Counted from the stretch's first letter, positions 1 to 7,030 are shown. The stretch: DNA of 7,156 bases from a bacterium (GCA_013791675.1 VMTI01000130.1:1-7156); one strand, 5' to 3'. The notes: generated by a model from the sequence alone, not told the origin. Translations and numbers: made by a program.

Positions 1-1
1 C

Positions 2-226
2 ATAGACGAGATAATGGGTTTTCTTATATCCGCGGCTTTTATTCCCAAAACTTTTTGGATGATTTTTTCTACTTTTATAATATTTCGTATTTTTGACGGG
101 CTCAAACCGAAGCCTATAAGGCTTGCGGAGAATCTTGCGGGAGGTTGGGGAATAATGGCCGATGATGTTGTGGCGGGCGTGTTTACCAACATTATAATGC
201 AGATTGTGGTGTTACGTTTTTTTTGA
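2..226 (+). CDS. pgpA: Phosphatidylglycerophosphatase A, C-terminal part (partial)
   Basis: This is the 3' end of a gene whose start lies before the window; the reading frame is open from base 2. PgpA is an integral inner-membrane enzyme that dephosphorylates phosphatidylglycerophosphate to phosphatidylglycerol. The first visible residues, IDEIMGF, match the family's conserved Asp-Glu motif. The second family signature is also clear: FRIFDGLKPKPI, then GGWGIMADDVVAG. Hydrophobic stretches before and after these signatures fit membrane segments (around ISAAFIPKTFWMIFSTFIIF and the C-terminal IIMQIVVL). The protein ends normally with TGA, three bases before the aspS start, so the two are probably cotranscribed and aspS may be translated by reinitiation. 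An internal ATG at base 14 is not the start, because conserved sequence precedes it. The identification rests on motif recognition and is quite secure. Confidence 0.88.
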   Translation: MDEIMGFLISAAFIPKTFWMIFSTFIIFRIFDGLKPKPIRLAENLAGGWGIMADDVVAGVFTNIIMQIVVLRFF

Positions 227-229
227 GTT

Positions 230-1948
230 ATGAAAGCGCCAGCAATCAATTCCATAAATACGGCATCTGTAAACAAAACGCTTGAGCTTGCGGGATGGAT
301 AGACACGATAAGAGATCATGGCGGGGTTATGTTCTCTGATTTGAGAAACCGCTCCGGAAAAATACAGCTTGTTTTTAACGTGTCAGATAAGGACAGCGAT
401 TATGTTTCAGCCGTGAATGCTCTTCGCGCGGAATTCGTGGTGAGGGTGAGGGGGACAATACTTAAAAGGCCGGAGAATTCTATAAACGCGAAACTCCCGA
501 CGGGAGAAGTGGAGATGGTGGTGGAATCTTTTGATGTGCTCAATGAAGCGCTGCCTTTGCCTTTTTACCCCGGAGAAAAAGTGGGAGATGAAACAGAATT
601 AAAATACAGGTTTCTGGATTTAAAAAGTCCGCTTATGATGAGAAATATGGAAGCCGTGGACAGGATAATGAGGATAACGAGAGAATATTTTTCCTCGCTC
701 GGGTTCTGGGATGTGCCCACTCCCATGCTTACGAAATCAACGCCGGAAGGCGCGAGGGATTATCTTGTGCCGTCGCGCACAAAGCCGGGTGCGTTTTTCG
801 CGCTGCCGCAGTCGCCGCAGCTTTTTAAGCAGGTGCTTATGGCGTCGGGGGTGGAGCGTTATTATCAGATAACGAGATGTTTCCGTGACGAAGATTTGAG
901 AGCCGACAGACAGCCGGAATTCACCCAGATAGACATGGAAATGTCTTTCGCGACATCCTCCGAAATTATGGAAACTGTATGGAATCTTGTGGAAAGGATA
1001 TTCGCGGATTTTAATCACAAGCTTCCCAAAGCTGTTTTTATGAAATTTGACGAGGCCGCGTCTTTATACGGTACCGACAAGCCTGACATGAGCCTTGATA
1101 TAGGATTACTTTCGGATATAACGGAAATTTTCAGAAAAAGCGAGTTTAAGGTTTTCAGTTCATCCGTTGAAAGCGGAAACAAAATAGCCGCTTTTTTGTG
1201 CGGGTCGGATTTTTCAAGAAAAGAACTTGACGACGCTGTTGACGACGCCAAAAAACTCGGCGCCGGCGGGCTTGTTTGGATAAAGAAAACCGGTGATGAA
1301 CTTAAAAGCCCTGTTGTCAAACTTTTTAACGACGAAGAAAAGGCCGCGCTGAGACAAAAATTTCCCGGGGACGGTGTGATATTTGCCGGAAGCACCAAAG
1401 ATTCCTTTGCGCTTATGGGTGAGCTCCGAAAAATTCTCGCGCAGAGAAGAGGAATGAAAAAAGATGGGTTTTTCCCCATGTGGGTAGTGGAAGCGCCGCT
1501 TTTTGAGAAAAACGCCGCAGGGCGGCTGCAGGCGGTTCATCATCCTTTCACAGCGCCGATCGGAGACATTTTTTCAGACGCCCCCGCTTCTCTCAAATCC
1601 CATTCTTACGACCTCGTGATTAACGGCGAGGAAATAGGCGGTGGCTCGGTGAGGATACACAAGGCGAAAGAGCAGAGAAAAGTTTTTGAGATTATGGGAA
1701 TCAGCGAGCAGGAATACACCGAAAAGTTCGGATTTCTTCTTGATGCTCTTTCTTACGGATGCCCTCCTCACGGTGGATTTGCCTTCGGAATGGAAAGATT
1801 AGCTGTCAAACTTCTCGGCTTGGATTCTATAAGGGATGTTATAGCTTTTCCAAAAACCCAGAACGCTTTCTGTCCTCTGACTCACGCGCCGGATGTCGTG
1901 TCTGCGCGTCAGCTCAGAGAGCTCGGCCTGAAGCTGACGGATGAATGA
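230..1948 (+). CDS. aspS: Aspartyl-tRNA synthetase (bacterial type, possibly non-discriminating)
   Basis: This cytoplasmic class II synthetase charges tRNA-Asp with aspartate using ATP. It is full length at 572 residues, close to the usual bacterial size of about 590. The domain order is typical. An N-terminal OB-fold anticodon-binding domain covers roughly residues 15-105 (AGWIDTIRDHGGVMF). Motif 1 lies near residues 157-170 (LGFWDVPTPMLTKS). Motif 2 lies near 212-240 (FRDEDLRADRQPEFTQ, with the ATP-binding Arg at 217). A GAD insertion domain of the bacterial type spans about 283-415. The GEEIGGGSVRIH block is at 466-477, and motif 3 (GGFAFGMERL, Arg523) is near 515-524. Motif 3 reads FGMER where many bacterial enzymes read FGLDR. 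His30 occupies the position of Leu30 of the E. coli enzyme, a feature of non-discriminating enzymes that can also charge tRNA-Asn. The start follows the pgpA stop by 3 nt and lacks a Shine-Dalgarno, so coupling is likely. The stop overlaps the next gene as ATGA. Confidence 0.98.
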   Translation: MKAPAINSINTASVNKTLELAGWIDTIRDHGGVMFSDLRNRSGKIQLVFNVSDKDSDYVSAVNALRAEFVVRVRGTILKRPENSINAKLPTGEVEMVVESFDVLNEALPLPFYPGEKVGDETELKYRFLDLKSPLMMRNMEAVDRIMRITREYFSSLGFWDVPTPMLTKSTPEGARDYLVPSRTKPGAFFALPQSPQLFKQVLMASGVERYYQITRCFRDEDLRADRQPEFTQIDMEMSFATSSEIMETVWNLVERIFADFNHKLPKAVFMKFDEAASLYGTDKPDMSLDIGLLSDITEIFRKSEFKVFSSSVESGNKIAAFLCGSDFSRKELDDAVDDAKKLGAGGLVWIKKTGDELKSPVVKLFNDEEKAALRQKFPGDGVIFAGSTKDSFALMGELRKILAQRRGMKKDGFFPMWVVEAPLFEKNAAGRLQAVHHPFTAPIGDIFSDAPASLKSHSYDLVINGEEIGGGSVRIHKAKEQRKVFEIMGISEQEYTEKFGFLLDALSYGCPPHGGFAFGMERLAVKLLGLDSIRDVIAFPKTQNAFCPLTHAPDVVSARQLRELGLKLTDE

Positions 1949-2304
1949 AAGCATTAAACTCGTCGCGGCTGTATAACACAAATGGCAAATGCCTTTTGGG
2001 CGATGTTGAAATAGCGGACACTTTTCTCAGCCGTCTTAAAGGCTTACTCGGAAGAAAAAAAATAGAGAAGGGTTACGGCCTTCTTCTTAAACCCTGCGCT
2101 TCAATACACATGTTTTTCATGAGATTTCCCATAGATGTTTTTTTTCTTCAAGAAAAAAACGGTTCATATAAACTTTTGTGCGCCGCAAGGAACGTGAAGC
2201 CGTGGAGAATGGCCTTTGCTCCCGGGGGCACCGACGCCGTTCTTGAAACCGCGCCCGGCGCTGTTTCCGACACGGCGCCCGGTGATATTTTTGTAATTAA
2301 ATAA
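1945..2304 (+). CDS. DUF192 family protein
   Basis: This is a complete 119-residue protein of the DUF192 family, a small globular family of unknown biochemical role found in bacteria and archaea. The family hallmarks are visible in order: RLKGLLGRK at residues 30-38, the conserved block starting CASIHMFFMRFPIDVFF at 51-67, KPWR at 85-88, and AVLETAPGAV at 98-107. No signal peptide or membrane segment is evident, so this copy appears cytoplasmic, whereas many relatives carry an N-terminal export signal. The start codon overlaps the aspS stop (ATGA), and no Shine-Dalgarno is visible, so it is probably translated by coupling to aspS. No hairpin terminator is seen after its stop. The family call is firm; the function is not known, and the neighbours do not reveal it. 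Confidence 0.93.
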   Translation: MKALNSSRLYNTNGKCLLGDVEIADTFLSRLKGLLGRKKIEKGYGLLLKPCASIHMFFMRFPIDVFFLQEKNGSYKLLCAARNVKPWRMAFAPGGTDAVLETAPGAVSDTAPGDIFVIK

Positions 2305-2312
2305 TTTAAAGC

Positions 2313-2342
2313 TTGATAGAACCGTCATATATTTGTCATAAT
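2313..2342 (+). promoter_or_regulatory. Possible sigma70-type promoter for the HD-domain gene
   Basis: TTGATA at 2313-2318 and CATAAT at 2337-2342 are each one base from consensus and are separated by 18 bases. They lie in the 45-nt gap between the DUF192 gene and the HD-domain gene. The predicted transcription start would fall at or just before the ATG at 2350, giving a leaderless or nearly leaderless message. The region is AT-rich, so a chance match is possible. Confidence 0.35.
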
Positions 2343-2349
2343 AGAAGCT

Positions 2350-3828
2350 ATGAGTGAAATCAAAACAGCCTGTCTCAGAGATGTGATACACGATTACATT
2401 TATTTTACGGTGCCGCAGAAACCGCTCGAAATAGCGGAAGAAGCTGTTATAGATTCGCCGTGGCTTCAGAGGCTCAGGCGCATAAATCAGCTGCAGGCCG
2501 CATGGATGGTTTATCCCTGCGCAACGCATACAAGGTTTCAGCATTCTCTCGGCGTGATGCATCTGGCGGGTAATATGGCATACAAGCTTTATGACGATTT
2601 TAAAAAAGCTTTTCCCGATGAATATATTCCGCCTGAAAAAACTTATGTTGAAGAACTTTTCCGTCTCGCGGGGCTTCTTCATGATGTTGGGCACGGCCCG
2701 ATGGGGCATTTGATGGATGAAGTGTACACATGGAAATTATACGGCAAGACGCATGAGGATATAGCATCCAAAATCATCAAGGAGCGGCTCACGCCAATTA
2801 TAGAAAAAATAAATTTTTCGCCTCACGGTTATTTCACCCAAAAAATAAAAGCGGACGATATCATAAAGTTTATAAAAACGCCTCGTGATTTTTCATCATA
2901 CGAATTGTGGGAGCAGCTCTTCTGCAAAATAATGCTGGGTGTTTACAGCGTTGATATTATTGATTTTCTTCTGAGGGACAAATATTACTGCGGCACAAGG
3001 GAATTCGGAGACATTGATATAAAACGGCTGCTTGGCAGCACGACAATAACATCTTCCGGCTTTTCCATGGAAAAAGAAGCTCTTCCCGCGCTTAAAGGTT
3101 TTCTCAGCACAAGGATGTCTATGTTCTGTCACATCTATTTCAACGAAAAGAAGGAGCTTTTTGAAAGTTCTTTCGGAAGGCTTCTCCCCGATATAATCAA
3201 GCTCATGAAAATAGGCAATCCGTATGACAACATAAAAAAATATTTTTTCCTTGACGATTTTTCACTGACTTCAATGCTTAATTCGTGGGCGAAAACGGAG
3301 ACAGGGAAGAAGAGAGAATTCGGAAAACAGTGGGAAAAAATTTCCGTTTCCAGAGATACACCTGAAAAGCTTGTGCTTTCCGGTCAGAAATCCTATTTTA
3401 AGTTTGTCAGGAAGGAAGAACTTTTAACCAAAGAGAGAATAGTCAGTAATTTCCGTCAGCGCTATAAAATCAAATGCCCGGTGTCGGTGAATATAGATTT
3501 GCTTGATGTCAGGCTGCAGAATGTTTTTACCAGGTTCAGCGACAAAATTACTTTAAAAAGAGAGGATAATCTAAAATCCGTAAGTATGTATGACGCAGGC
3601 AGCGACACTATTATAGGTGAGGAAATGAATAAAGTTCTGCAGGACATACCCATTAAATTTCTTTTGTGGCAGGTGTTTGTTCCCGCCAAATACACCCGCA
3701 GGGTGCAGGCTGTGATTAAGGCGGAATCGGATGATGTTTCTGATATAGCCGATTCTCAGATGGCTCTGCCTTTAGGCCCGGAGCGCTGGAACGAGACGAA
3801 GGGAAAAACCGAAATAACCAATGCGTAA
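2350..3828 (+). CDS. HD-domain phosphohydrolase, dNTPase/SAMHD1-like (COG1078 type)
   Basis: This 492-residue cytoplasmic protein belongs to the HD superfamily of metal-dependent phosphohydrolases, in the branch containing dNTP triphosphohydrolases and SAMHD1. The N-terminus (LRDVIHDYIYF, then DSPWLQRLRRINQL) is the usual lead-in of this branch. The metal-site residues are all present: His65 in THTRFQHSLGV, His111-Asp112 in GLLHDVGHGPMGH, and Asp202 in SVDIIDFLLRDKYYCG. His115 and His135-Glu136 (KTHED) are further likely active-site residues. By alignment to SAMHD1, the tyrosine of its WDYFARD segment is Phe206 here, while the following aspartate is kept (Asp210). The C-terminal half (about 220-492) has no motif I can name and may mediate oligomerisation or allostery. 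A weak AGAAG lies only 2 nt before the ATG. The substrate cannot be read from sequence; dNTP triphosphohydrolase is the best guess. The stop lies 46 nt before the preferred start of the next gene. Confidence 0.93.
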   Translation: MSEIKTACLRDVIHDYIYFTVPQKPLEIAEEAVIDSPWLQRLRRINQLQAAWMVYPCATHTRFQHSLGVMHLAGNMAYKLYDDFKKAFPDEYIPPEKTYVEELFRLAGLLHDVGHGPMGHLMDEVYTWKLYGKTHEDIASKIIKERLTPIIEKINFSPHGYFTQKIKADDIIKFIKTPRDFSSYELWEQLFCKIMLGVYSVDIIDFLLRDKYYCGTREFGDIDIKRLLGSTTITSSGFSMEKEALPALKGFLSTRMSMFCHIYFNEKKELFESSFGRLLPDIIKLMKIGNPYDNIKKYFFLDDFSLTSMLNSWAKTETGKKREFGKQWEKISVSRDTPEKLVLSGQKSYFKFVRKEELLTKERIVSNFRQRYKIKCPVSVNIDLLDVRLQNVFTRFSDKITLKREDNLKSVSMYDAGSDTIIGEEMNKVLQDIPIKFLLWQVFVPAKYTRRVQAVIKAESDDVSDIADSQMALPLGPERWNETKGKTEITNA

Positions 3829-3874
3829 ATTCATGGTTGTTGACAAAAGAGATAAGATTTTGCGAAAATATAGA

Positions 3875-5803
3875 ATGATGAAAAAAGTGCTAGTGTTTTT
3901 GGTTCTTTTAACGCCGTCATTTCTTTTTTCGGCGGGAGAATTGTCAATTGTCTGGGATGCCAATGAGCAGAGCAACACTCTTTCCTGGACACTGCCTCAA
4001 GTTACTCTTCCGGTGGGGTCTTATATGTGGCACGAAGTGGATATTTATAGAACCTTCGGTTACTCAACGGGCGTTGACAGCTGGACGCTTTTAGCTTCGG
4101 GTGTTACGGACGGCACATTTACGGATTACGCCGGATATGGCAGTTACAGCTATGAACTGAGAAATGTTACCCAGTGGAATTACGATTCTACTGCTGACGC
4201 ATGGTCGTCATCGTCGGCGTTTCCTACGTATGGACCGGTCAGAAGTTATTTTATAAGTGACGGCAGCAATAACAACGTGGTCAAAATAGAGGATGCCGCC
4301 GGAGGGCAGGACACTTTCGGAGCGCAATGGAAATTTACTTATAACCTTCAGGAAACCTGTTATCCGGATGTAAGGATTTATAAGCCGGGAACAAAATTTA
4401 CCAGGGATTCGGAAGGTTTTTATGAACGCCCCGCTTCAACATGGTGCGTAAAAAGCATTTTGGATTATAATGGAGTCAACAGCGCTCCGCGGCCGCAGGG
4501 GATAAACTATGAGGAATGGGACTGCACGGATTCCTCCGGAGTTATCGTCGGCAACGGCATTTATTATGTGATGTTTGAGATATTTGACCCTTATGAGCCA
4601 CCTGAATCTTTTGAGGTGGGAATATCCTCAAGATATTATAATCTCGGAGGCAATAGTATTTACCGGAAGAGGGGCGCTTATGTCGGAGTGATACCGGTGG
4701 ATATACTGCGCATTAAAGATTTGACGGTTACCGGGATTACCCAGTCAAACACGGCATCCTCAATTTCATACAATATAAACGCTTCAGCGGCTGTGACGGT
4801 TCTGATATTGAACGAGGGCGCGAATTTTAAAATAGCTTCCTCAGCCGGCAGTATATCATACGGTTCCGGCAGCTCTTATGTTTATTTTGCAGGGAATTTA
4901 ATACCGGCTTCAACCGGCACTTTTGCGAGCGCTGATATAGCGCAGGTCATAACATATTACAGGGGCGCGGGAATCAATACGGAAACATGGGACGGGACAG
5001 GGCCTACCGGCCTGGCTGTCGCCAACGGTATATATCCCGTGGGTATATGCGCGCGCGACGCTTCAGGTAATACCGCAATATCGGTATCCGGCAACGACCA
5101 ACCGTTTTTTGAATACATAACGGTGGATAAGAGAACTTCCTCATCTGCCGTCGAGGGAGATGTGCCGCTGCTTGTGTCTATTTCTCCATCCTCCGGTACA
5201 ATTGTGGCATCCTGCAGCGCGTTGACCGTTGTTTTAAGCGATGCTTCAGGTATGAATGCGGCGGCGACAACGGTTTCGGTGACTTCCGGAACAACGGTGT
5301 TTTCCCACGCCAATGGCAATGCAATTCAGTCGCCCGTTTCCGGCACTTCCGGCTCCGGCAGCACGACTTTTACGCTGACGCTTTCAACAGCTATCACGGG
5401 TGAAGGTTTATATACAATAACGGTGCTTGCGACGGACATTTACGGTAATCAGCATACATATACTTCAAAGTTCAGTATATCGGCCGCCGCATCCGCCGGC
5501 GATGATTTTAAGGGAGTGGTCAAAGCCTATCCGCAACCTGCTAAAACGGGAAGTATCACAATAAGCTATGATAACGCCTCGGCGATTTTCGCGGGGAATG
5601 CCGTTAATATTACTTTAGATGTGTACACAATTTTCGGTGAGAAGGTAGGAACTTATTATCCGGCGGCTAATACGGCAGCGGGAACTTGTCCGTGGACTTA
5701 CAGTTCTCTCGGCCTCGCTCCCGGAGTTTATATTTACAGGATCAAGGTGAGCGGAAATTCAAAAACTTGTGAGGCCGTCAAGAAAATGGTGATTTACAAA
5801 TGA
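3875..5803 (+). CDS. Secreted multi-domain protein with FlgD/Ig-like modules and T9SS-type C-terminal sorting-like domain
   Basis: This exported protein is about 642 residues long. The start at 3875 (MMKKVLVFLVLLTPSFLFSA) is chosen because it gives a typical signal peptide with cleavage after FSA. The longer frame from 3821 would put 18 charged residues in front and overlap the HD gene. After the signal comes a fibronectin-III-like region (about 20-118, LSWTLP and VDIYRT). Two FlgD-like modules follow, with the W-D...G...NGIY signature at about residues 215-230 and 372-390 (TWDGTGPTG, VANGIYPV). An Ig-like domain covers about 429-535. The last 95 residues (548-642) follow the type A sorting pattern: VVKAYPQPA, then DVYTIFGEKVG, then LAPGVYIYRIKVSG, ending KKMVIYK. 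The composition is rich in Ser, Thr and Gly, with no catalytic motif. Its stop overlaps the PorV-like gene by 4 nt, which supports a cargo and outer-membrane partner relationship. The precise role is unknown; surface adhesion or structure is plausible. Confidence 0.8.
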   Translation: MMKKVLVFLVLLTPSFLFSAGELSIVWDANEQSNTLSWTLPQVTLPVGSYMWHEVDIYRTFGYSTGVDSWTLLASGVTDGTFTDYAGYGSYSYELRNVTQWNYDSTADAWSSSSAFPTYGPVRSYFISDGSNNNVVKIEDAAGGQDTFGAQWKFTYNLQETCYPDVRIYKPGTKFTRDSEGFYERPASTWCVKSILDYNGVNSAPRPQGINYEEWDCTDSSGVIVGNGIYYVMFEIFDPYEPPESFEVGISSRYYNLGGNSIYRKRGAYVGVIPVDILRIKDLTVTGITQSNTASSISYNINASAAVTVLILNEGANFKIASSAGSISYGSGSSYVYFAGNLIPASTGTFASADIAQVITYYRGAGINTETWDGTGPTGLAVANGIYPVGICARDASGNTAISVSGNDQPFFEYITVDKRTSSSAVEGDVPLLVSISPSSGTIVASCSALTVVLSDASGMNAAATTVSVTSGTTVFSHANGNAIQSPVSGTSGSGSTTFTLTLSTAITGEGLYTITVLATDIYGNQHTYTSKFSISAAASAGDDFKGVVKAYPQPAKTGSITISYDNASAIFAGNAVNITLDVYTIFGEKVGTYYPAANTAAGTCPWTYSSLGLAPGVYIYRIKVSGNSKTCEAVKKMVIYK

Positions 5804-6747
5804 ACGCGAAACAGATATTGAAAAAAGGAAGTATAGCGGCATTGTTCTGCCTGTCTTCCGCGTCCGTTCTGTTCGCCGGCGACGTTGGAAAAACATCTGC
5901 TCAGTATCTGAAAATAGCGCTTAATCCAAGAAACGAGGCCATGGGCGGAGCGGGAGTCGCCTCTATGTGCGATGAGATATTTTACAATCCTGCGTCTATA
6001 GCGAAAATAGAAAACAGCAGTACGAGAATGGGATATGTGTCGTGGTTTGAGGATATGTCAAAAGCCAATATTTTTACGGCTATGCCCGTCGGGAACGGGC
6101 CAGTTAAAATTGCCGCGAATCTCTCGTATTTTAACATAAGCGGTCTGACTTCTGTAGACGGAACGGGAAATGATTTAGGCGAGTTTAAACGTAACAGCAC
6201 CGATTTGTCTCTGGGGGCCGCCGCTAAATTCGGCAAAATTGCGATGGGCGCAGCGGTCAAGGGGATAACCGAAAAATATGGCCCGGATTCGGGAAAAGCT
6301 GTGGCTGTCGACGCCGGTTTTATAATGGATATAATGAGAAGCGTTTCTTTCGGCGCTTCAATTGTCAACAAGGGCACAAAACTTGAGATAGACGGTGTTG
6401 AAAAAGCCCTCACTTCAAGTGCGCGCGCCGGGATTTGCATAAAGCCCTCCGAAACGGTTGTTTTGAACTGTGACGCTGAGATGCCCAATGACGATGACAC
6501 AAGGCAGCATTTCGGCGTTGAATGGGAGTTTAATGAAAATTATTATCTCCGCGGCGGATGGCAGAAATTCGGTGAGATTGGCGGGGTAACCGCAGGTTTC
6601 GGCATGAAGATAAACACATCAAGCGGGGAAAGCAGTATGACGTCTATGAATGCTGTGCAGGAAAGGCTGCTGCTTATAGATTACGCTTATCAGGCTAATT
6701 CCGAATTTGACAGCATACACAGATTCTCCATAGGTTTTGGTTTCTAA
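5800..6747 (+). CDS. PorV/PorQ-family outer-membrane beta-barrel protein
   Basis: This 315-residue protein has a clear signal peptide (MNAKQILKKGSIAALFCLSS..., cleavage likely after LFA at residue 26). The mature N-terminus carries the family signature: GKTSAQYLKI at 30-39, EAMGGAGVAS at 46-55 and YNPASIA at 62-68. This is the FadL-like barrel family that includes PorV, the outer-membrane shuttle that hands type IX cargo to the attachment complex in Bacteroidetes. Alternating hydrophobic strands fill the rest, and the protein ends in phenylalanine (FSIGFGF), as expected for a barrel recognised by the BAM machinery. The start overlaps the stop of the upstream secreted protein (ATGA) and lacks a good Shine-Dalgarno, so translation is probably coupled. 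Involvement in sorting that cargo is inferred from the pairing. Some relatives in candidate phyla are annotated only as UPF0164 or PorV/PorQ family, and no other secretion components are present here. Confidence 0.88.
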   Translation: MNAKQILKKGSIAALFCLSSASVLFAGDVGKTSAQYLKIALNPRNEAMGGAGVASMCDEIFYNPASIAKIENSSTRMGYVSWFEDMSKANIFTAMPVGNGPVKIAANLSYFNISGLTSVDGTGNDLGEFKRNSTDLSLGAAAKFGKIAMGAAVKGITEKYGPDSGKAVAVDAGFIMDIMRSVSFGASIVNKGTKLEIDGVEKALTSSARAGICIKPSETVVLNCDAEMPNDDDTRQHFGVEWEFNENYYLRGGWQKFGEIGGVTAGFGMKINTSSGESSMTSMNAVQERLLLIDYAYQANSEFDSIHRFSIGFGF

Positions 6748-6765
6748 AACACTTCAAAAAAAAAC

Positions 6766-6794
6766 TTGACTTTTAAGTCGTGATTTTTTACACT
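6766..6794 (+). promoter_or_regulatory. Promoter of the initiator tRNA gene
   Basis: TTGACT at 6766-6771 (5 of 6 to consensus) and TACACT at 6789-6794 are separated by an ideal 17 bases. The predicted transcription start is near 6801, about 5 nt before the mature tRNA 5' end. An A-tract (6756-6764) just upstream could act as an UP-like element. Position, spacing and strength all fit a stable-RNA promoter. Confidence 0.8.
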
Positions 6795-6805
6795 TAACCC
6801 ATTGA

Positions 6806-6882
6806 AGCGGGTTGGAGCAGCCCGGTAGCTCGCAAGGCTCATAACCTTGAGGTCCCAGGTTCGAATCCTGGCCCCGCCACCA
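6806..6882 (+). tRNA. Initiator tRNA-fMet (CAT anticodon)
   Basis: This 77-nt tRNA has an encoded CCA end (6880-6882) and anticodon CAT at 6840-6842. The D-stem is GAGC/GCTC, with the A11:T24 pair typical of initiators. The D-loop is AGCCCGGTA, the anticodon stem CAAGG/CCTTG, and the T-stem CCAGG/CCTGG with a TTCGAAT loop. The acceptor stem has A1 opposite C72, the unpaired 1-72 position that marks bacterial initiator tRNAs for formylation and protects them from peptidyl-tRNA hydrolase. There are two oddities. T7 faces C66, an unpaired base at the foot of the acceptor stem. The three-GC-pair anticodon stem of standard initiators is reduced to AGG/CCT, a variant known in some mycoplasmas and rhizobia. 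The gene has its own promoter and no obvious U-tract terminator. Its last 21 nt plus 5 flanking nt are repeated exactly at 7030-7055. Confidence 0.95.
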
Positions 6883-6887
6883 AATTT
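6862..6887 (+). repeat. Direct repeat, copy 1 (tRNA T-loop to CCA plus 5 nt)
   Basis: These 26 bases run from position 56 of the tRNA-fMet T-loop through the CCA end into the flanking AATTT. They recur without a mismatch at 7030-7055, 168 bp downstream. Identity starts inside the T-loop and stops 5 nt past CCA, the usual shape of a tRNA-embedded attachment or target duplication. Confidence 0.95.
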
Positions 6888-6900
6888 TTAAAAGAGACGG

Positions 6901-6928
6901 TATGCGAGCCAACTGCTTGGCTCGCATA
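6901..6928. repeat. Perfect 11-bp inverted repeat (hairpin)
   Basis: TATGCGAGCCA at 6901-6911 and TGGCTCGCATA at 6918-6928 pair perfectly around a 6-base loop (ACTGCT). It starts 18 nt after the tRNA CCA. No T-run follows, so it is not a standard intrinsic terminator. It may stop or process the tRNA transcript, or form the left arm of the palindromic element that follows. Confidence 0.85.
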
Positions 6929-6991
6929 AGGATTCGAAGACCGCAGCGATGCGCGAGTTTTGCAAAGCAAAGGCGAGCGCCGCGAGGGGCG

Positions 6992-7030
6992 GCCTGCGAG
7001 AAATTTCCGTCAGGAAATTTACTTGTAGGC
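6992..7030 (+). repeat. Long hairpin with G:U pairs
   Basis: GCCTGCGAG (6992-7000) pairs with CTTGTAGGC (7022-7030) through seven Watson-Crick and two G:U pairs. AAATTTCC (7001-7008) pairs perfectly with GGAAATTT (7013-7020) around a GTCA loop, leaving a single bulged A at 7021. The G:U pairs work only in the plus-strand RNA, hinting that the RNA form matters. Confidence 0.85.

Noticed and set aside
1015..1479. A 154-codon minus-strand frame
   Set aside because: It lies opposite the aspS GAD-domain region and is explained by codon bias of aspS.
2164..2709. A 181-codon minus-strand frame
   Set aside because: It lies opposite the DUF192 and HD-domain genes, whose conserved motifs prove the plus-strand frames; no family resemblance was seen.
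3821..3874. Longer N-terminus for the secreted protein starting at the ATG at 3821
   Set aside because: It would place 18 mostly charged residues before a clear signal peptide and overlap the HD gene; the ATG at 3875 (or 3878) gives a standard signal sequence. The upstream start is not fully excluded.
3840..3874. Perfect TTGACA at 3840-3845 as a promoter for the secreted protein
   Set aside because: No good -10 box lies 16-18 bases downstream; the best AT-rich hexamers need a 19-21 base spacer, so the support is too weak to list.
5982..6500. A 172-codon minus-strand frame
   Set aside because: It is a shadow of the PorV-like gene, with no start signal and no recognisable motif.
6756..6789. 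Intrinsic terminator after the PorV-like gene (GACTT/AAGTC followed by a T-run)
   Set aside because: The stem is only 5 bp with a 2-base loop and coincides with the strong tRNA promoter, which explains the sequence better.
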